Source: Culex pipiens pallens (Eukaryota > Arthropoda > Insecta > Diptera > Culicidae). From it: 64,000 nt of DNA. The stretch's first letter is position 1. Every line of letters starts with the position of its first letter. This document shows, in pieces, positions 1-11,018 of this stretch. Location: the NCBI RefSeq assembly GCF_016801865.2, contig NC_068937.1, forward strand, positions 128,812,117 to 128,876,116, given 5' to 3'. The translations under genes and the position numbers were made by a program. Under the pieces are notes generated by a model that was not told where the DNA came from, made no database searches, and saw nothing but the letters and a program-made list of their open reading frames with translations.

Positions 1-480
1 AAGGGATTGTGTGGCCTTAGGCCTTTGAAAACGATACTTTGGTTTGGTCATCATAAAATGTTTTCGTAAAACAATCATTTAATAAGTCTTTTTTTACTTT
101 TTTTAATTGATTATTTTTATTAGTGTTTTTTAAAATAAAATAAATCCTTTTGAATCCTCTTGGCTGATTTTGAAATAAACTGTTACGGCTTTTTTTTTTT
201 TGTTTTTGTTCACTTCTTTTTTAGCTGTTTGTGAGAAGTTCAAAATGTGTTATTGGGATGGTCGGATTAGTTGTTAAAATATCAAAAATTAATAAGAAAC
301 TGGTCTGATAACTAAAGGATTTTTTTTTATTAACAAACATATCAATGCCTCTGTGCTCTCTTGTTCTAAGCTAACTGGTTTTCCTATCTAGTCAGCTTAA
401 GAGAGTACAGAGGCATCGATATGTGATAACATGTGTAAACACTTTGAGCTCGGAATAAGCAAAACGAAAAACGAAAAACC
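1..480. other. AT-rich intergenic stretch with a short hairpin
   Basis: No coding signal is seen. Positions 343-364 and 399-421 form an inverted repeat (TGCCTCTGT..CTCTC against GAGAG..ACAGAGGCA) with a loop of about 35 bases. This looks like the remains of a foldback element. Positions 245-310 resemble part of the ATAAC-rich element that flanks the LTR element near 32.8 kb. Confidence 0.4.
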
Positions 481-485
481 CGTGC

Positions 486-504
486 AAACGCGTTTCAACC
501 GGTG
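486..504 (+). promoter_or_regulatory. ACGCGT + ACCGGT palindromic box upstream of gene A
   Basis: An AACGCGTTT core is followed directly by CAACCGGTG, about 130 bases before the gene A start codon. The same pair of cores occurs upstream of p53-1 and p53-3, and ACGCGT palindromes occur near genes D and F. The sharing is seen in the sequence. A regulatory role is inferred. Confidence 0.4.
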
Positions 505-632
505 CCGCTTGAAACGAGGCTTGAGGCACTATGCTTAAAAGGCCACCGTCGCTGTGATGTGATGCATCAGTACTGAAAGTAATGTCTTGCAAGTGTAACC
601 ACATAACAACAGTTCAGTTGGTGAATCAAAAA

Positions 633-959
633 ATGTTTCCAGCCCAAGGAAATCCAGCAAAAAGTCACACAAATAATGTTACAAGCATTTCAACTCAGAA
701 GGCGGTGACTGCAACGAACCAACCAGTGATCCTTCCCAGCCAATGCAAAAAGGAAGCAGAATCGGACCGACACCACGACCATCCGGAGCGGATTCAAATC
801 GAGCTGAGGATTCCGGACCGGGAAATGGCCAAGCAGATCATGCTGCGAACGATTCAACTGCTGCAGGACACGGCCAGCAGCACCGGAAGTGAGGGCGAAA
901 GAAAGCAAGCCCTTGAGTGTATCAAGCTGATAAAACGAGACAATCCTACGTTGCAGTGA
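633..959 (+). CDS. Gene A: intronless small protein made of a p53-type oligomerization module
   Basis: A 108-residue protein with no DNA-binding domain. Residues about 52-105 contain a strand (IQIELRIP), a helix with A-K-Q-I-M, a short linker and a second helix (ALECIKLIKRDN). This is the layout of the C-terminal oligomerization region of the three p53 paralogs here, and it is closest to gene D (both have AKQIM and RDNP). Gene D has introns after codon 4 and after RDN. Gene A reads straight through both positions, so it looks like a processed retrocopy of gene D or has lost both introns. The N-terminal half has diverged, but the module is intact. An in-frame ATG at 582 would add 17 residues. 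I prefer the ATG at 633 because the length and the NPxK motif then match gene D. The inferred role is binding p53-family oligomers. Confidence 0.55.
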   Translation: MFPAQGNPAKSHTNNVTSISTQKAVTATNQPVILPSQCKKEAESDRHHDHPERIQIELRIPDREMAKQIMLRTIQLLQDTASSTGSEGERKQALECIKLIKRDNPTLQ

Positions 960-1345
960 GGGTTCTGCTTTTTTTTTTGTGAGGTTTAAAACGTCAAATG
1001 GCGTAGGTTTATGGATCAATTATGATCGTCACATAAATCTACAAAAAATTGTGTTTTGGTAAGCAAAACATTTTTGAAAACTTTCTAGAATTTCAAAAGT
1101 ATAATTCTATTAAAGAGATCACAAATCCAAGCTTAACGTCTGCGCGAGCAGTTGAGTTTAAGTGTAGGTATCACCACAGAGAACTTGAAATTTAGGAATT
1201 TAGTTTTAGACGTGTTATATATGCTATAAATATAAAATTTATTTTGAAATGAAAAACAGTGTTATTAATTTGAAAAACCTTCGAATATTCTACAGCGTTC
1301 AGAGCGTTGTTTAACAAGTAGTCAGTTCTCTGATACAGTCCAGAC
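960..1345. other. AT-rich intergenic stretch, nothing recognised
   Basis: This is the region 3' of gene A. It holds poly-T runs and no convincing ORF or repeat. No clear AATAAA signal lies close to the gene A stop codon. Confidence 0.4.
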
Positions 1346-1905
1346 TAGATTATCCGAAGGTCTAGGCGAAATTTCACTTGGAATCACGATAAAAAAAATA
1401 TTTTTTTATGTCTTATTTTTGATTGTTGAGCGTTAGTATGACCCTTAAACTGCCCATGATCGCATAAATGTCCCATATGCATTTTCATCGTTTTTGAGTT
1501 AATGATGAAGTTTGGTTCAAAATCGTGTGCTCTTTCAGAAAAGCATATAACATCTAGTACTTTGTTCTAGAAATTAGGAGGAAATCCAGTTTTTTCACGA
1601 AAACTTAACACGTAGCCTTATGTGTGGGACAAACTTCAAATGCGTTTTTCTCAGCTTGCTGTTTTTGCATATGGGACATTTATGCGAACATGGGCAGTAA
1701 ACTACTCTAAAGTGATTAAGAATTTTTAAATCCAAGATGGCGGCCAAAATGGCGATGATGAAATATTGAAAAAATGTTTTTTTTTTAGTTTAAAGACAAT
1801 CAACAATTCAAATTTGTGGTCGCAGAATTCGAAAAAATTCGGAAAAAAAAATTTCTTCATGATTCGATTATCCGAAGTCCCATACAAACCTTCGGATAAT
1901 CGAAA
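1346..1905. mobile_element. TIR element (GATTATCCGAAGG ends) with a nested MITE
   Basis: GATTATCCGAAGG at 1348-1360 is inverted at 1889-1901. A different 250-bp MITE (1449-1698) lies inside it, so the outer element is older. It has no coding capacity. Confidence 0.45.
1449..1698. mobile_element. 250-bp MITE with ACTGCCC terminal inverted repeats
   Basis: The ends are near-perfect inverted repeats of about 32 bases that begin ACTGCCCATG and include CGCATAAATGTCCCATATG. A second copy of exactly the same length lies at 11788-12037, and a partial right end lies at about 7569-7627. Flanking TAAA on both sides may be the target duplication. Confidence 0.75.
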
Positions 1906-2329
1906 CATCAAACAATGAATTTTAAAACACTTGTTCATTCAAATGTTAATACCACCCAAGTAACAAGCAAAATGCCTTCACTTCTTAACAGGTTTTATAA
2001 AAGGTTTGAAATTTGCTTTTCTGTTTTATGAAAACATTGATCAAAACTTGCTGGGTTTATGATACGAAAGTTTTAAAAATATCTTTAAGAATACTTTAAG
2101 AGCATGGAACATAGTTTTATATTACACTTCATTGTTTCTCTTAAAACTATCCCAGAGAGATTATTTATAAGACTTTTAAGCATTGTCAAAACTGCATTGA
2201 AACTAAATTAAAACTACTCTGTTCTATGAAAGCATATTTCCAGATTATTTGAACTTGATCTGTCAAATCACATTTTTTTTGTACAGTCGGTCGGTTTAGT
2301 GTCAAAGAAACTTTTACCAAAATTTGTGA

Positions 2330-2790
2330 TCCCAGTAAACAAGTGATACTTTTCGCCCGTTTCCGGCTCCAGCGCGGATGTAACGGAGTACACCTATCCG
2401 AGGGTGATCGAGTACATGCCGATTTGGTCCATTGACATGCATGGGCAGTAGATGTTTTTTCCGGCACGTGTTGATCGAGTAACACGAGAATCATCATGGG
2501 CGCCGATTCCGTAGCTACCGTGAAGCCGACGCGCAGAATCGACAAGCTACAAATCATCAGTTAGGCCATCCGTTTGTCCGTCAGAGCCTTTCGAGGATAA
2601 GCTGGATAAGGCGTTCCGAGAAGCGGATAAATTCGTCGCGGAGTGCTAGTGTTTTAACGTTGGTCTAGTGTTGTTTATTAAAATCAAAGTTGTTGTGTCG
2701 ACGGTAAATTCCTTTATGCGAGGAAAACTTATGATGATCCCAATCAAATAAATGAATAAAGAATATGAAAAAAAATTATTTTGTTTTTTA
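2330..2790 (+). pseudogene. Possible decayed gene fragment
   Basis: A patch of higher GC than its surroundings contains short open stretches, for example one ending EADKFVAEC before a stop at about 2650. Its 3' part carries AATAAA-like signals and an A-rich run (2748-2775), as a processed copy would. The reading frame is broken and I do not recognise the parent. It could also be part of an unrecognised repeat. Confidence 0.2.
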
Positions 2791-4073
2791 TCCAACGATG
2801 AAAAAATAACCATAAAAAACGTTTTGGATCTACCTCCTGCTTAATCTTGAACAAGAGCTTCGCAAGAAACAAAGCTCTTAAAGTTTCTTGTACAAGAGCT
2901 TCTTAAGAAAAATGGCCCTAATAACTGCTTTGAGTAAGAGAGAATAGTTTTTATGAGTTCAGCCATATTAACACGAAAAAGCAACGGCCAAAAATGGAAG
3001 CCATGTTGATTTTTCAGAAAAAAAATAATTAATCGGTCCATCAAAATAAAAAATCGATGCAATTTTGAACGATTCATGCCTTCGATGCATATTTTTTCGA
3101 GGTATCTAAGAAAACTGACCAGTGAAATTTTGATGGCAAGAATTTTTCAGTTAGAGCGGCTGCGTAAAGTCACAGTAATTTATTATTTTGATATTATTTT
3201 ATAGTTATCAATACAATTATTTTTATTTTTTCATTGGCCATTTGTGATTTATTTCATAAAGAATGATTGAATTTAACGAGATTATAATTAGAACTGATTT
3301 TACTTCGACAAATCAATTTTATCTTCAACGAGAGAAAACATCTTTAATGAAAGTTTATTTCAGTCTTGAAAACCTCTTCTGTGCGGTTATAAATTTAAGA
3401 AGCTTGAGCATAAGTTTTATTTAAGCAATTAAATACACCTGCAGAGTGTTTTAAAAATCAATGTCTATGCTGATGAGTTTTAGATGACTCCTAATAAATA
3501 GTCTTGATAACCTCCTAAAATAGTCCACTTTGCTCTTAACTCAGGTTTAATGCTGATTTATTGTTGCCGTGGAGATAAAATGGCTTTATGGTCATTTTTA
3601 GCTAAGATAACTTCAATCTCTCCTCAAGATAGGTACAAAACTGAAAATGTTACTTGGGCATAGCTTGTAATTTATTTTTTAATACTTTTTTTTAATTTTT
3701 CGCCGCAAAAACCCCGAAATAACTCCTCCCCACTTTGAACTTTTCGGAAATCGTCATTTTCAAACTGTCATCTAGTTTAAATATTTTTTTTTTTGGGTAT
3801 CTTGGGTTTGATGATTTTAATGGAGCACTTCCATTCGAGCAGTTTTTGCTTTTTTCTACCATGTATTCCTTATGGGAGAACTGTCATTTCTACCACTCGA
3901 ATCGGATACTCCATTGTTTTTCATATGACTTTGAAGACGTCTTGTTTAAGCGGTGTATGCACTTCGGAAGGAATCGGTCAAGAACAAAATCAAATGGGCA
4001 AAACTGGATTTCCTCCTGATTTCTAGAGCAAAGTTCTGGATGTTATAGGCTTTTCTGAAAGATCTCGCGATTA
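2791..4073. other. AT-rich intergenic stretch with a foldback MITE fragment
   Basis: No gene is seen. Positions about 3823-3920 hold a foldback MITE fragment (TGGAGCACTTCCATTCGAGC, then CTACCACTCGAATCGG). Relatives lie near 18870, 25280, 32625, 35090 and 35190. Confidence 0.4.
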
Positions 4074-5061
4074 AGCCGACCAGGGAGTCTACGTTTTTCC
4101 TCACGGAAATACGTAAGACTTTAAACAACCTGGCGGCTCAGTCCTTCAGCATCACGGTGGTGTGGGTCCGCGCTCATTGCTCGATTCCGGGTAATGAGAA
4201 AGCGGACTTGCTCGCCAAGAAGGGTGCTGAGAGTGGAGTCATTTTTGAAAGGCCAATTAGCCTACAAGAATGCTACGGTTTTCCGAGGCAGCGTGCGCTT
4301 CTGGATTGGCAAACACAATGGGACGGCGACACCAAGGGACGTTGGATGTATTCCATACGACCTAAGGTGCAAAGAAAAGCCTGGTTCAAGGGAATGGACT
4401 TGACGCGTGGATTCATCAGAACGATGTCCCGCCTTATGTCGAACCATTACTCGTCCAAGGCTCATCTTTACCGTATCAACATGAGTGATACGAACCTTTG
4501 CGACTGTGGGCAGGGTTATCAGGACATCGACCATCTCGTATGGGCGTGTCCAGATCACCAGGCTCACAGAATTAAGTTGAAAGATACCCTCAGGGCCCGA
4601 GGAAGACCACCAGAAATCCCGATGCGAGACGCGTTATCTCAACTTGACCTTGATGTTCTCTATCCGATCTATCAGTTCCTCTCAGATTCCAAAATATCTA
4701 TTTAGTTTTCTTCCAGTTAGTTTTCCTTCAGTTAGTTTTCCTTCTGTTAGTATAACTCGCCTTCGCACAAAGCCGTCGTTTCTGGATTGCACCGGAAGCA
4801 AAGCAAGACCGCCCCAGCAGCTGGACACCGAGTTGCGGCTGAGGACAAAACGCAAAGGCCAGAAGAGCCAACCAAGACCCCTACACAATCCCCCTTCCCT
4901 TCCCACGCCTTGTCTTTAACATCAATCCCTTCCCTACTAACCCCGAGTAGGCCGCGGGTAATCGGCTCCCCTCCCACTAACATTTACACACAAGATCCTC
5001 TGTAATTATTAAGTCAAATGTCCGAAAAGGACCTAATAAAAATAATTTTATGAAAAAAAAG
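4074..5061 (+). mobile_element. 5'-truncated non-LTR retrotransposon, copy 1 (RNase H C-terminus)
   Basis: The coding part, about 4074-4705, encodes the end of an RNase H domain (VWVRAHCSIPGNEKAD, the histidine/aspartate block) and a terminal zinc-knuckle-like CDCG...H...C segment ending at a stop at 4705. A 3' UTR and a short A-tail at 5053-5060 follow. From AAGCCGACC at 4074 it matches the minus-strand copy at 45518-46765, and both 3' ends share AAAATAATTTTATGAAAA. RNase H after the reverse transcriptase is typical of I-group and LOA-group elements. The reverse transcriptase is absent here. Confidence 0.85.
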
Positions 5062-5440
5062 GTGCAGTGGTAATCCTACAGGCATAACCATCATGACGAA
5101 GAACTTCGGACACAAAAGTAAATGAAATTTTTATACTTCCTAATATTTGCGTTTCTTTGCCACAAAATCAATCACGAAATAGTTATTTCGTAAGATCTAT
5201 TATTTTTGCTCAAAGATGGTCTCATGGTATTTTGACGTTTAAAAACGTTTAAAACTTTCAAACGCTTCTTCAGCTAATCGCAATGGCAAAATTTTCGGGC
5301 CAGTTGATATGAAATCATTTCATCAATTCTCTGTTAAACTTTCGGCATTGAACAATTTTCAAATAATATTTTGCAAACAATAAAATTTATTACAAAGAGT
5401 CATTCTGAACCATGTGTTAAAGACACAACACACAAACCCT
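5062..5440. other. Intergenic spacer, nothing recognised
   Basis: AT-rich sequence between the retrotransposon tail and the satellite array. No ORF or repeat is recognised. Confidence 0.4.
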
Positions 5441-6797
5441 AGAGTTTGATATCCATATTGCCCCAACTCTTATGGTTCAGCAAATGTCCTCTTATAAGAA
5501 CATCCCCGGGGCCTGCGTCCACTACAGGTTGTGGCCACTACTGCCAAAATGTCAAATTTCATGTCCAGTATCAAAATCCCTAAAGTTTGATACCCATATT
5601 GCCCCAACTCTTATGGTTCCGCAAATGTCCCCTTATCGGAACATCCCCGGGGCCTCCGGCCACTTCAGGTGATGGCCACTACTGCCAAAATGTCAAATTT
5701 CATGTCCAGTATCAAAATCCCTAAAGTTTGATACCCATATTGCCCCAACTCTTATGGTTCCGCAAATGTCCCCTTATCGGAACATCCCCGGGGCCTCCGG
5801 CCACTCCAGGTGGTAGCCACTACTGCCAAAATGTCAAATTTCATGTCCAGTATCAAAAACCCTAAAGTTTGATACCCATATTGCCCCAACTCTTATGGTT
5901 CCGCAAATGTCCCCTTATCGGAACATCCCCGGGGCCTCCGGCCACTCCAGGTGGTGGCCACTACTGCCAAAATGTCAAATTTCATGTCCAGTATCAAAAT
6001 CCCTAAAGTTTGATACCCATATTGCCCCAACTCTTATGGTTCCGCAAATGTCCCCTTATCGGAACATCCGCGGGGCCTCCGGCCACTCCGGATTGCGGCC
6101 ACTACTGCCAAAATGTCAAATTTCATGTCCAGTATCAAAATCCCTACAGTTTGATACCCATATTGCCCCAACTCTTATGGTTCCGCAAATGTCCCCTTAT
6201 CGGAACATCCCCGGGGCCTCCGGCCACTCCAGGTGGTGGCCACTACTGCCAAAATGTCAAATTTTATGTCCAGTATCAAAATCCCTAAAGTTTGATACCC
6301 ATATTGCCCCAACTCTTATGGTTCCGCAAATGTCCCCTTATCGGAACATCCCCGGGGCCTCCGGCCACTCCAGGTGGTGGCCATTACTGCCAAAATGTCA
6401 AATTTCATGTCCAGTATCAAAATCCCTAAAGTTTGATACCCATATTGCCCCAACTCTTATGGTTCCGCAAATGTCCCCTTATCGGAACATCCGCGGGGCC
6501 TCCGGCCACTCCGGATTGCGGCCACTACTGCCAAAATGTCAAATTTCATGTCCAGTATCAAAATCCCTAAAGTTTGATACCCATATTGCCCCAACTCTTA
6601 TGGTTCCGCAAATGTCCCCTTATCGGAACATCCCCGGGCCTCCGGCCACTCCAGGTGGTGGCCACTACTGCCAAAATGTCAAATTTCATGTCCAGTATCA
6701 AAATCCCTAAAGTTTGATACCCATATTGCCCCAACTCTTATGGTTCCGCAAATGTCCCCTTATCGGAACATCCCCGGGGCCTCCGGCCACTCCAGGC
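5441..6797 (+). repeat. 141-bp satellite array, about 9.6 copies
   Basis: Unit starts (TAAAGTTTGATACC) recur at exactly 141-base spacing, for example 5581, 5722 and 5863. Units differ by a few substitutions. Two variants alternate around the GGGGCCTCCGGCCACTCC segment, one with AGGTGGTGG and one with GGATTGCGG. Because 141 is a multiple of 3, one frame stays open for 271 codons (5895-6710) as a 47-residue repeat. I treat this as a by-product of the unit length, not a gene. A 1-base deletion in the unit near 6635 ends that frame. Confidence 0.9.
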
Positions 6798-7172
6798 GGT
6801 TGCCTCCCGTTCATGCCGGCTGGCATGTCTATGCCTCCGGGCCATCTGCTCCCGGGCCTCCAAGCCGTCTGCTACCGGGCCTCCAGGCCATCTGCTCCCG
6901 ATGTTGACTCGTCGACGTCCAGCAACAGAATGAATTTTCGGAACTGACCGAGCCGCTTTTTGTTGATTTAGGTCGGGGACGTATGCCCCGCCTTTTTGCA
7001 CCCGTTCTCCTATACCTCCTTATTCGCTTGTTGCCCGTCGACGATCCGAAAATTATGAGGTAGAGTGGGGGTGATTTTAGATACATCAATCTCACGTCTC
7101 TCGATTGACTGATTGGGAAACGTTTGTTCAACCAACCAGCGTGCACCAAAAAGAGGGGAAATTCGCCGAGAG
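6798..7172. other. GC-rich spacer after the satellite
   Basis: Short imperfect repeats of CCGGGCCTCCAAGCCGTCTG type lie at 6833-6900, followed by a moderately GC-rich stretch with no intact ORF. It could be residue of a retroelement. No assignment is made. Confidence 0.3.
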
Positions 7173-7184
7173 GGGAAGGTGAAA

Positions 7185-7452
7185 AAAAAAAACGGAATCG
7201 ACGTAACACCTTATAATGTGGCCCTCTTAAACCTTGCGGTTTCGTCAACGGATCCACAGGCGTGTATCGTTCTTTTTGCGACAAGACTCCGCCTCCCGGG
7301 TCTCCTAAGTGTGAAGGTATGGCACGGGGAGAGGGCACCGAATACCTATATTAACACTTAGAATTTTTTGCGTCTGCCTCGGGATTCGAACCGGCGACCT
7401 CTGGATTGTGAGTCCAGTGCGCGGTCCGATTGATCCACACAGGCAGACAACA
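7185..7452 (-). mobile_element. tRNA-derived SINE with 12-bp target-site duplications
   Basis: The head, at about 7378-7447 on the minus strand, resembles a tRNA: GTCTGCC pairs with GGCAGAC as an acceptor stem, there is an anticodon arm CTGGA..TCCAG with loop CTCACAA, and a B box GGTTCGAATCC. The T stem has mismatches, so it is not a functional tRNA. The body ends in a run of T next to the duplication. GGGAAGGTGAAA occurs on both sides (7173-7184 and 7453-7464). Confidence 0.8.
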
Positions 7453-7464
7453 GGGAAGGTGAAA

Positions 7465-8052
7465 CCAAGCGTTTCATTTCGCTTCGCGAAATTTTGGATT
7501 GCTACCCTGTATAGAGCCCTAAGACGAAGTTCTTCGTCAAAAAGATCTTGCGATTCTGAACAAAACTGCATCAATAACTCAAAAACGATGAAAATGCATA
7601 TGGGACCTATATGCGATCAGGGGCAGTATAAACATATGAAAGACAATAGCTTATAGGTCCTTAAAAAAAACTCTAGATTTGCTTTTTTATACAATGGTGA
7701 TTAGGGAATGGTAACGAAAAATTACATGCCATCCAAACACAACAAAAATCGCTCAATAAATGTCGATGACCTATACTTTTCAGAGTGCTGACATTTTTTT
7801 TTTTTTTTTTTGAAGGCCGTAATTTTTTGAAGCTTTTAAAACAAGATTTTTTGCCTCGTTTTGACCATTATCACGTGAATGACGTCGAATGAATCAGATT
7901 TTATTTTCAAAAAATCATGTTTCGGAATCCTGTCAATGGACGTTGGTACTCAGGGAATTATGATATTAATGTTGAGAAAATACCTCAGCAAACTCTGTTT
8001 TGTTTTTTTTTTTATTGTTTAGTATGTTGGTAAAATGAAGTAAGTGCAGTCT
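7465..8052. other. Intergenic stretch with a MITE end
   Basis: Positions about 7569-7627 match the right end of the ACTGCCC MITE. The rest is AT-rich sequence without a gene. Confidence 0.4.
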
Positions 8053-11018
8053 TCAGTCGTCCAAAACATGCTGTTGACGATCATCATTCCTCGGCTCGGA
8101 TGGCCCCGATTTAGATTTTTTTAAATCGCCAGAAGACGACGTGTCTTCGGGTTCGAGGTTGGTTACCCGAATCACCTCAATTTCAGCACCATTCTGGCGT
8201 TCCTGCTCTATCATTTTTATAAAATCTTGCTCAATCGAGCGAATTATTTTAATTTTGGTTATGTCCATTTCTGTTGAAGAAAATTAAACGATTATTCAAT
8301 TGAAGGTCACTTTTTGGTGTAGATTTTGTTGCTTGTCGGACACCTAATTCTACTAGATATTATGTGATACCTAATAAAGAAATGATGATAATCGAAAAAG
8401 TTACAGAATACATACCCTAATTACTCGAAAACTTTGATTGAACGTGGAGAAAACTAAAATTCTATTTTTAATATCAATCGCAAATCGAAAATGTAATTTA
8501 AATAACGAATGTATTATGTATTATTCCTCTTCGTTTTTTTCTAATCTAATCTAATCTAATCTAATCTAACCCTAGCGCAGCCAGTCTTTCGAGGGCATCC
8601 TGGAGAATGCCTTAGGTTGATTGACGCCTAGCATCTTCTTGTCATTATTAACAATTGCAGTGCCCCAATGCAATAAATTGCTTTGAAACATCACAAACGT
8701 TAAAGCGGCCAGGCCAACTGCGTAAAGTTTACCGCAAAGATGATTCATTGAAGTGGATTGAGTTTGAGCACGAATGTTCAAACAACAACACAATTCTGAA
8801 TCTACAGGGGAGGAAGAAACGTGGGGATCCCCCGCTCACGTTCCTGTTTGTTTAAGCAATAAATCGTTGGGAGCCACCATGCTAAGAAGTTTTGGTGCTC
8901 CGGGACCCTCTGGGATGAGACATTGTATTTCCACAAATGCCCAGGACACTATTTGCCGTGGTTATAGCGCCACAACTCGCTCACTGTTGAAGAAAATATT
9001 GGAAAAGTATTATTCAGAAAACACAATGCAAAGCTCTCGAAACTATTCCTACTTTAATCGACGCAGACTTAGTGTTTGGATTACAGAATACAAAAAGATC
9101 AATAACTAGAAATATATCTGGTTTATATGTACAATTCTATTTTAAAGTCATTAGAGTGAAAGGAGTCTGAAGAGTTTAAAATAAAATTTATAAAATTTAT
9201 AATTTATAATACTTACCTTATAAAATCACTCATGCGCTAAAACGGAATTAGCCTACCTCAAATTCAATGTTCCTTGGTCAAACCTCTCCCGCTAATGCTA
9301 GGTGCTCCCGCTCTCGCTAGTCAAATCCGTGGTGTCTCTGTATATGTGTGCACAGCAACGAACACATGTCGACTCGTCAGCCACCCACCATCGAAACGAG
9401 CGCCGGTCGACACAAAAAGAGAGTCTCCCTTCATCTCCCGCAACCTTCGCACGTACACAGACGATTTCCTCCAATCACCAACTTCCCTCATTACGGCTCT
9501 CACTGTCGGTGCAAAACTGCAACCCAGGTGTTAGCGGAAGACTGGCAAGCCACTTTTCGCAAAACCTCACTAAAATATAAACTTTTCAGATTTTTTCCAA
9601 AAGCCAACGTATAACACTTTGGAATCACACGCGAACAGTTTCTGGCCTTGAGCGAAGACTTTTCTCTCGCGTCGAACACATTCGCTCTTTTGTTTTCCTC
9701 TCTTTCTCTTTTCAAGTCAACTGTCATCAAAAGCAAAGGATGGCCAAGATTTTCCTCGATTTCGATGCAACGAAAAACACTGTAATTTGCAAAATATTTG
9801 CAAAACTCCACCATATTCGTAGTCCGCTGTTCAAAACGAATCAATTAACACTAATTTCACTTCTTAAATCGAATAAACAACACGAATATTTGCGATGTTC
9901 CGCGGAGCTACCGGGTGACGCGATTTGCTCACAGAAGCCCGACTCTTTTTCCGCTCATTCCATAACCAAACCATAATGTTATAATGACGAGTTTAAACTG
10001 TTGATTCGAAATCATTGCATTATTCAAAAAGTAAATATAAGTAGTTAGTTGTATTGCACACTTTGCACCAAATTCTCCACCCTTGCAAATCATAACTGCA
10101 TCGTATTATTCCTCTTCGTTTTTTTGTTAATTAAGAGTACAATTGAATAAAAAAGAAACTAAATATCTGATTATCCCCACTGTTTTTTTGCCGAAAAACA
10201 ACTGATGTAGTCCTTGGGAGAACACTGGCCTAGGTGGGATTTGAACCCACAACTGGTCATAATTAACCTGCGTTACATTACGCCACCAAGCTTCTCAGTG
10301 GTCCCGTACCCGTCAACTCATATTAATGGTCGTCACAACCAAAAATGTGAATTGTGGCATGAAATTACAACAGTTGTTTTTGGGCGTCAAATTACAGAAC
10401 CATATTACATCACACATACACAATACTACCTTCAAATTGCGTTGCGTTGCTTCCTTTTCCCGAGCAGGGGTAAATAACACGGGAATACCAAATTTTGGTA
10501 TTACTTGGGCAAATAACAGCGACCAAAATGTGCTCTTGGTTGCCCAGTAATAGATGGTAAAATACCATGAAATCATACCAAAATCTTGTATGTGGAAGGG
10601 CACAACAATACCAAACCATGTTATTCCAAAGGTAAAATAATACCACAAAATAAAATCATTTCAATACCAACTTGAGATCTTCTGGATTTTTGAACATTGC
10701 TTGAATACCAAAACTTGGTATTGCCATGGTTTTAATTTTAGGTATTCCCGCGCCCTTGGAAAGTCATATTTTTGTATTCCTGTGATCTTCCACATACAAG
10801 ATTTTGATATGATTTCACTGGGCAACCAAGAGCACATTTTGGTCGCTGGTATTTGCACAAGTAATACCAAAATTTGGTATTTTCATACCATTTTTAGTGC
10901 AGCAGTTGCAGTTAGTGAAAAAACGGAAATGATCCATATGCAACAGCCAAATCTACTCACCTGATGATTCCATGTTGTTCTTAGTGATATTCTTCACCAC
11001 ACCGAATGCATTTGTCAT
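8053..11018 (-). CDS. Gene B: small two-exon protein, no recognised family
   Basis: Coding exons on the minus strand are 11018-10961 and 8270-8053. The first exon (11053-10961) has a strong acceptor (TTTTATTTTCAG) and a GTGAGT donor. The second has a TTCAACAG acceptor, and the frame is kept across a phase-1 junction. The predicted 91-residue protein has a basic/hydrophobic segment (ITKIKIIRSIEQDFIKMI) that may form a strand plus helix, then an acidic/serine and Lys/Asp-rich tail. It is divergent from p53-1, with about 1.7 kb between their starts. I do not recognise a family. The strand-helix pattern is only loosely like the p53 oligomerization modules nearby and lacks their proline. The intron contains repeats. 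Confidence 0.4.
8519..9110 (-). mobile_element. Short non-autonomous retroelement with GATTA-repeat tail, copy 1
   Basis: On the minus strand it ends in GATTAGATTAGATTAG (8541-8568 on the plus strand). It matches 57808-58250 (minus) along most of its length, and the 3' end matches 52193-52346 (plus). A pentanucleotide tail instead of poly-A suggests mobilisation by a non-LTR element that ends in tandem short repeats. No protein is encoded. It lies in the intron of gene B. Confidence 0.65.
9111..10217. other. Gene B intron, nothing firmly recognised
   Basis: Positions 9260-9980 are less AT-rich and open in several frames, but none gives a believable protein. It may be an old element. The TATTATTCCTCTTCGTTTTTTT string at about 10105 also occurs at 8519, which suggests a shared repeat boundary. 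Confidence 0.25.
10218..10310 (-). repeat. tRNA-like SINE head
   Basis: The minus strand has an A-box-like TGGTGGCGTAATG and a B box GGTTCAAATCCC followed by CACCTAGGCC. The spacing suits an internal Pol III promoter. The anticodon arm does not fold well, so this is a tRNA-derived repeat or pseudogene and not a tRNA. Confidence 0.5.

Noticed and set aside
5895..6710. 271-codon ORF of 47-residue repeats
   Set aside because: It is open only because the satellite unit is 141 bases. Units share non-coding style variation, the ORF starts and ends inside units, and a 1-base deletion in the next unit breaks it.
5441..6797. CRISPR-like array
   Set aside because: Units are contiguous with no unique spacers, and the genome is eukaryotic.
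7378..7447. A tRNA gene (CAC anticodon) on the minus strand
   Set aside because: The T stem has mismatches, it is fused to a SINE body, and target duplications flank the whole unit.
9500..9844. 114-codon minus-strand ORF in the gene B intron
   Set aside because: No family resemblance, overlapping ORFs in other frames, and it sits in probable repeat sequence.
10218..10310. A tRNA gene on the minus strand
   Set aside because: A and B boxes are present but the anticodon and acceptor stems do not fold. It is a SINE-type remnant.
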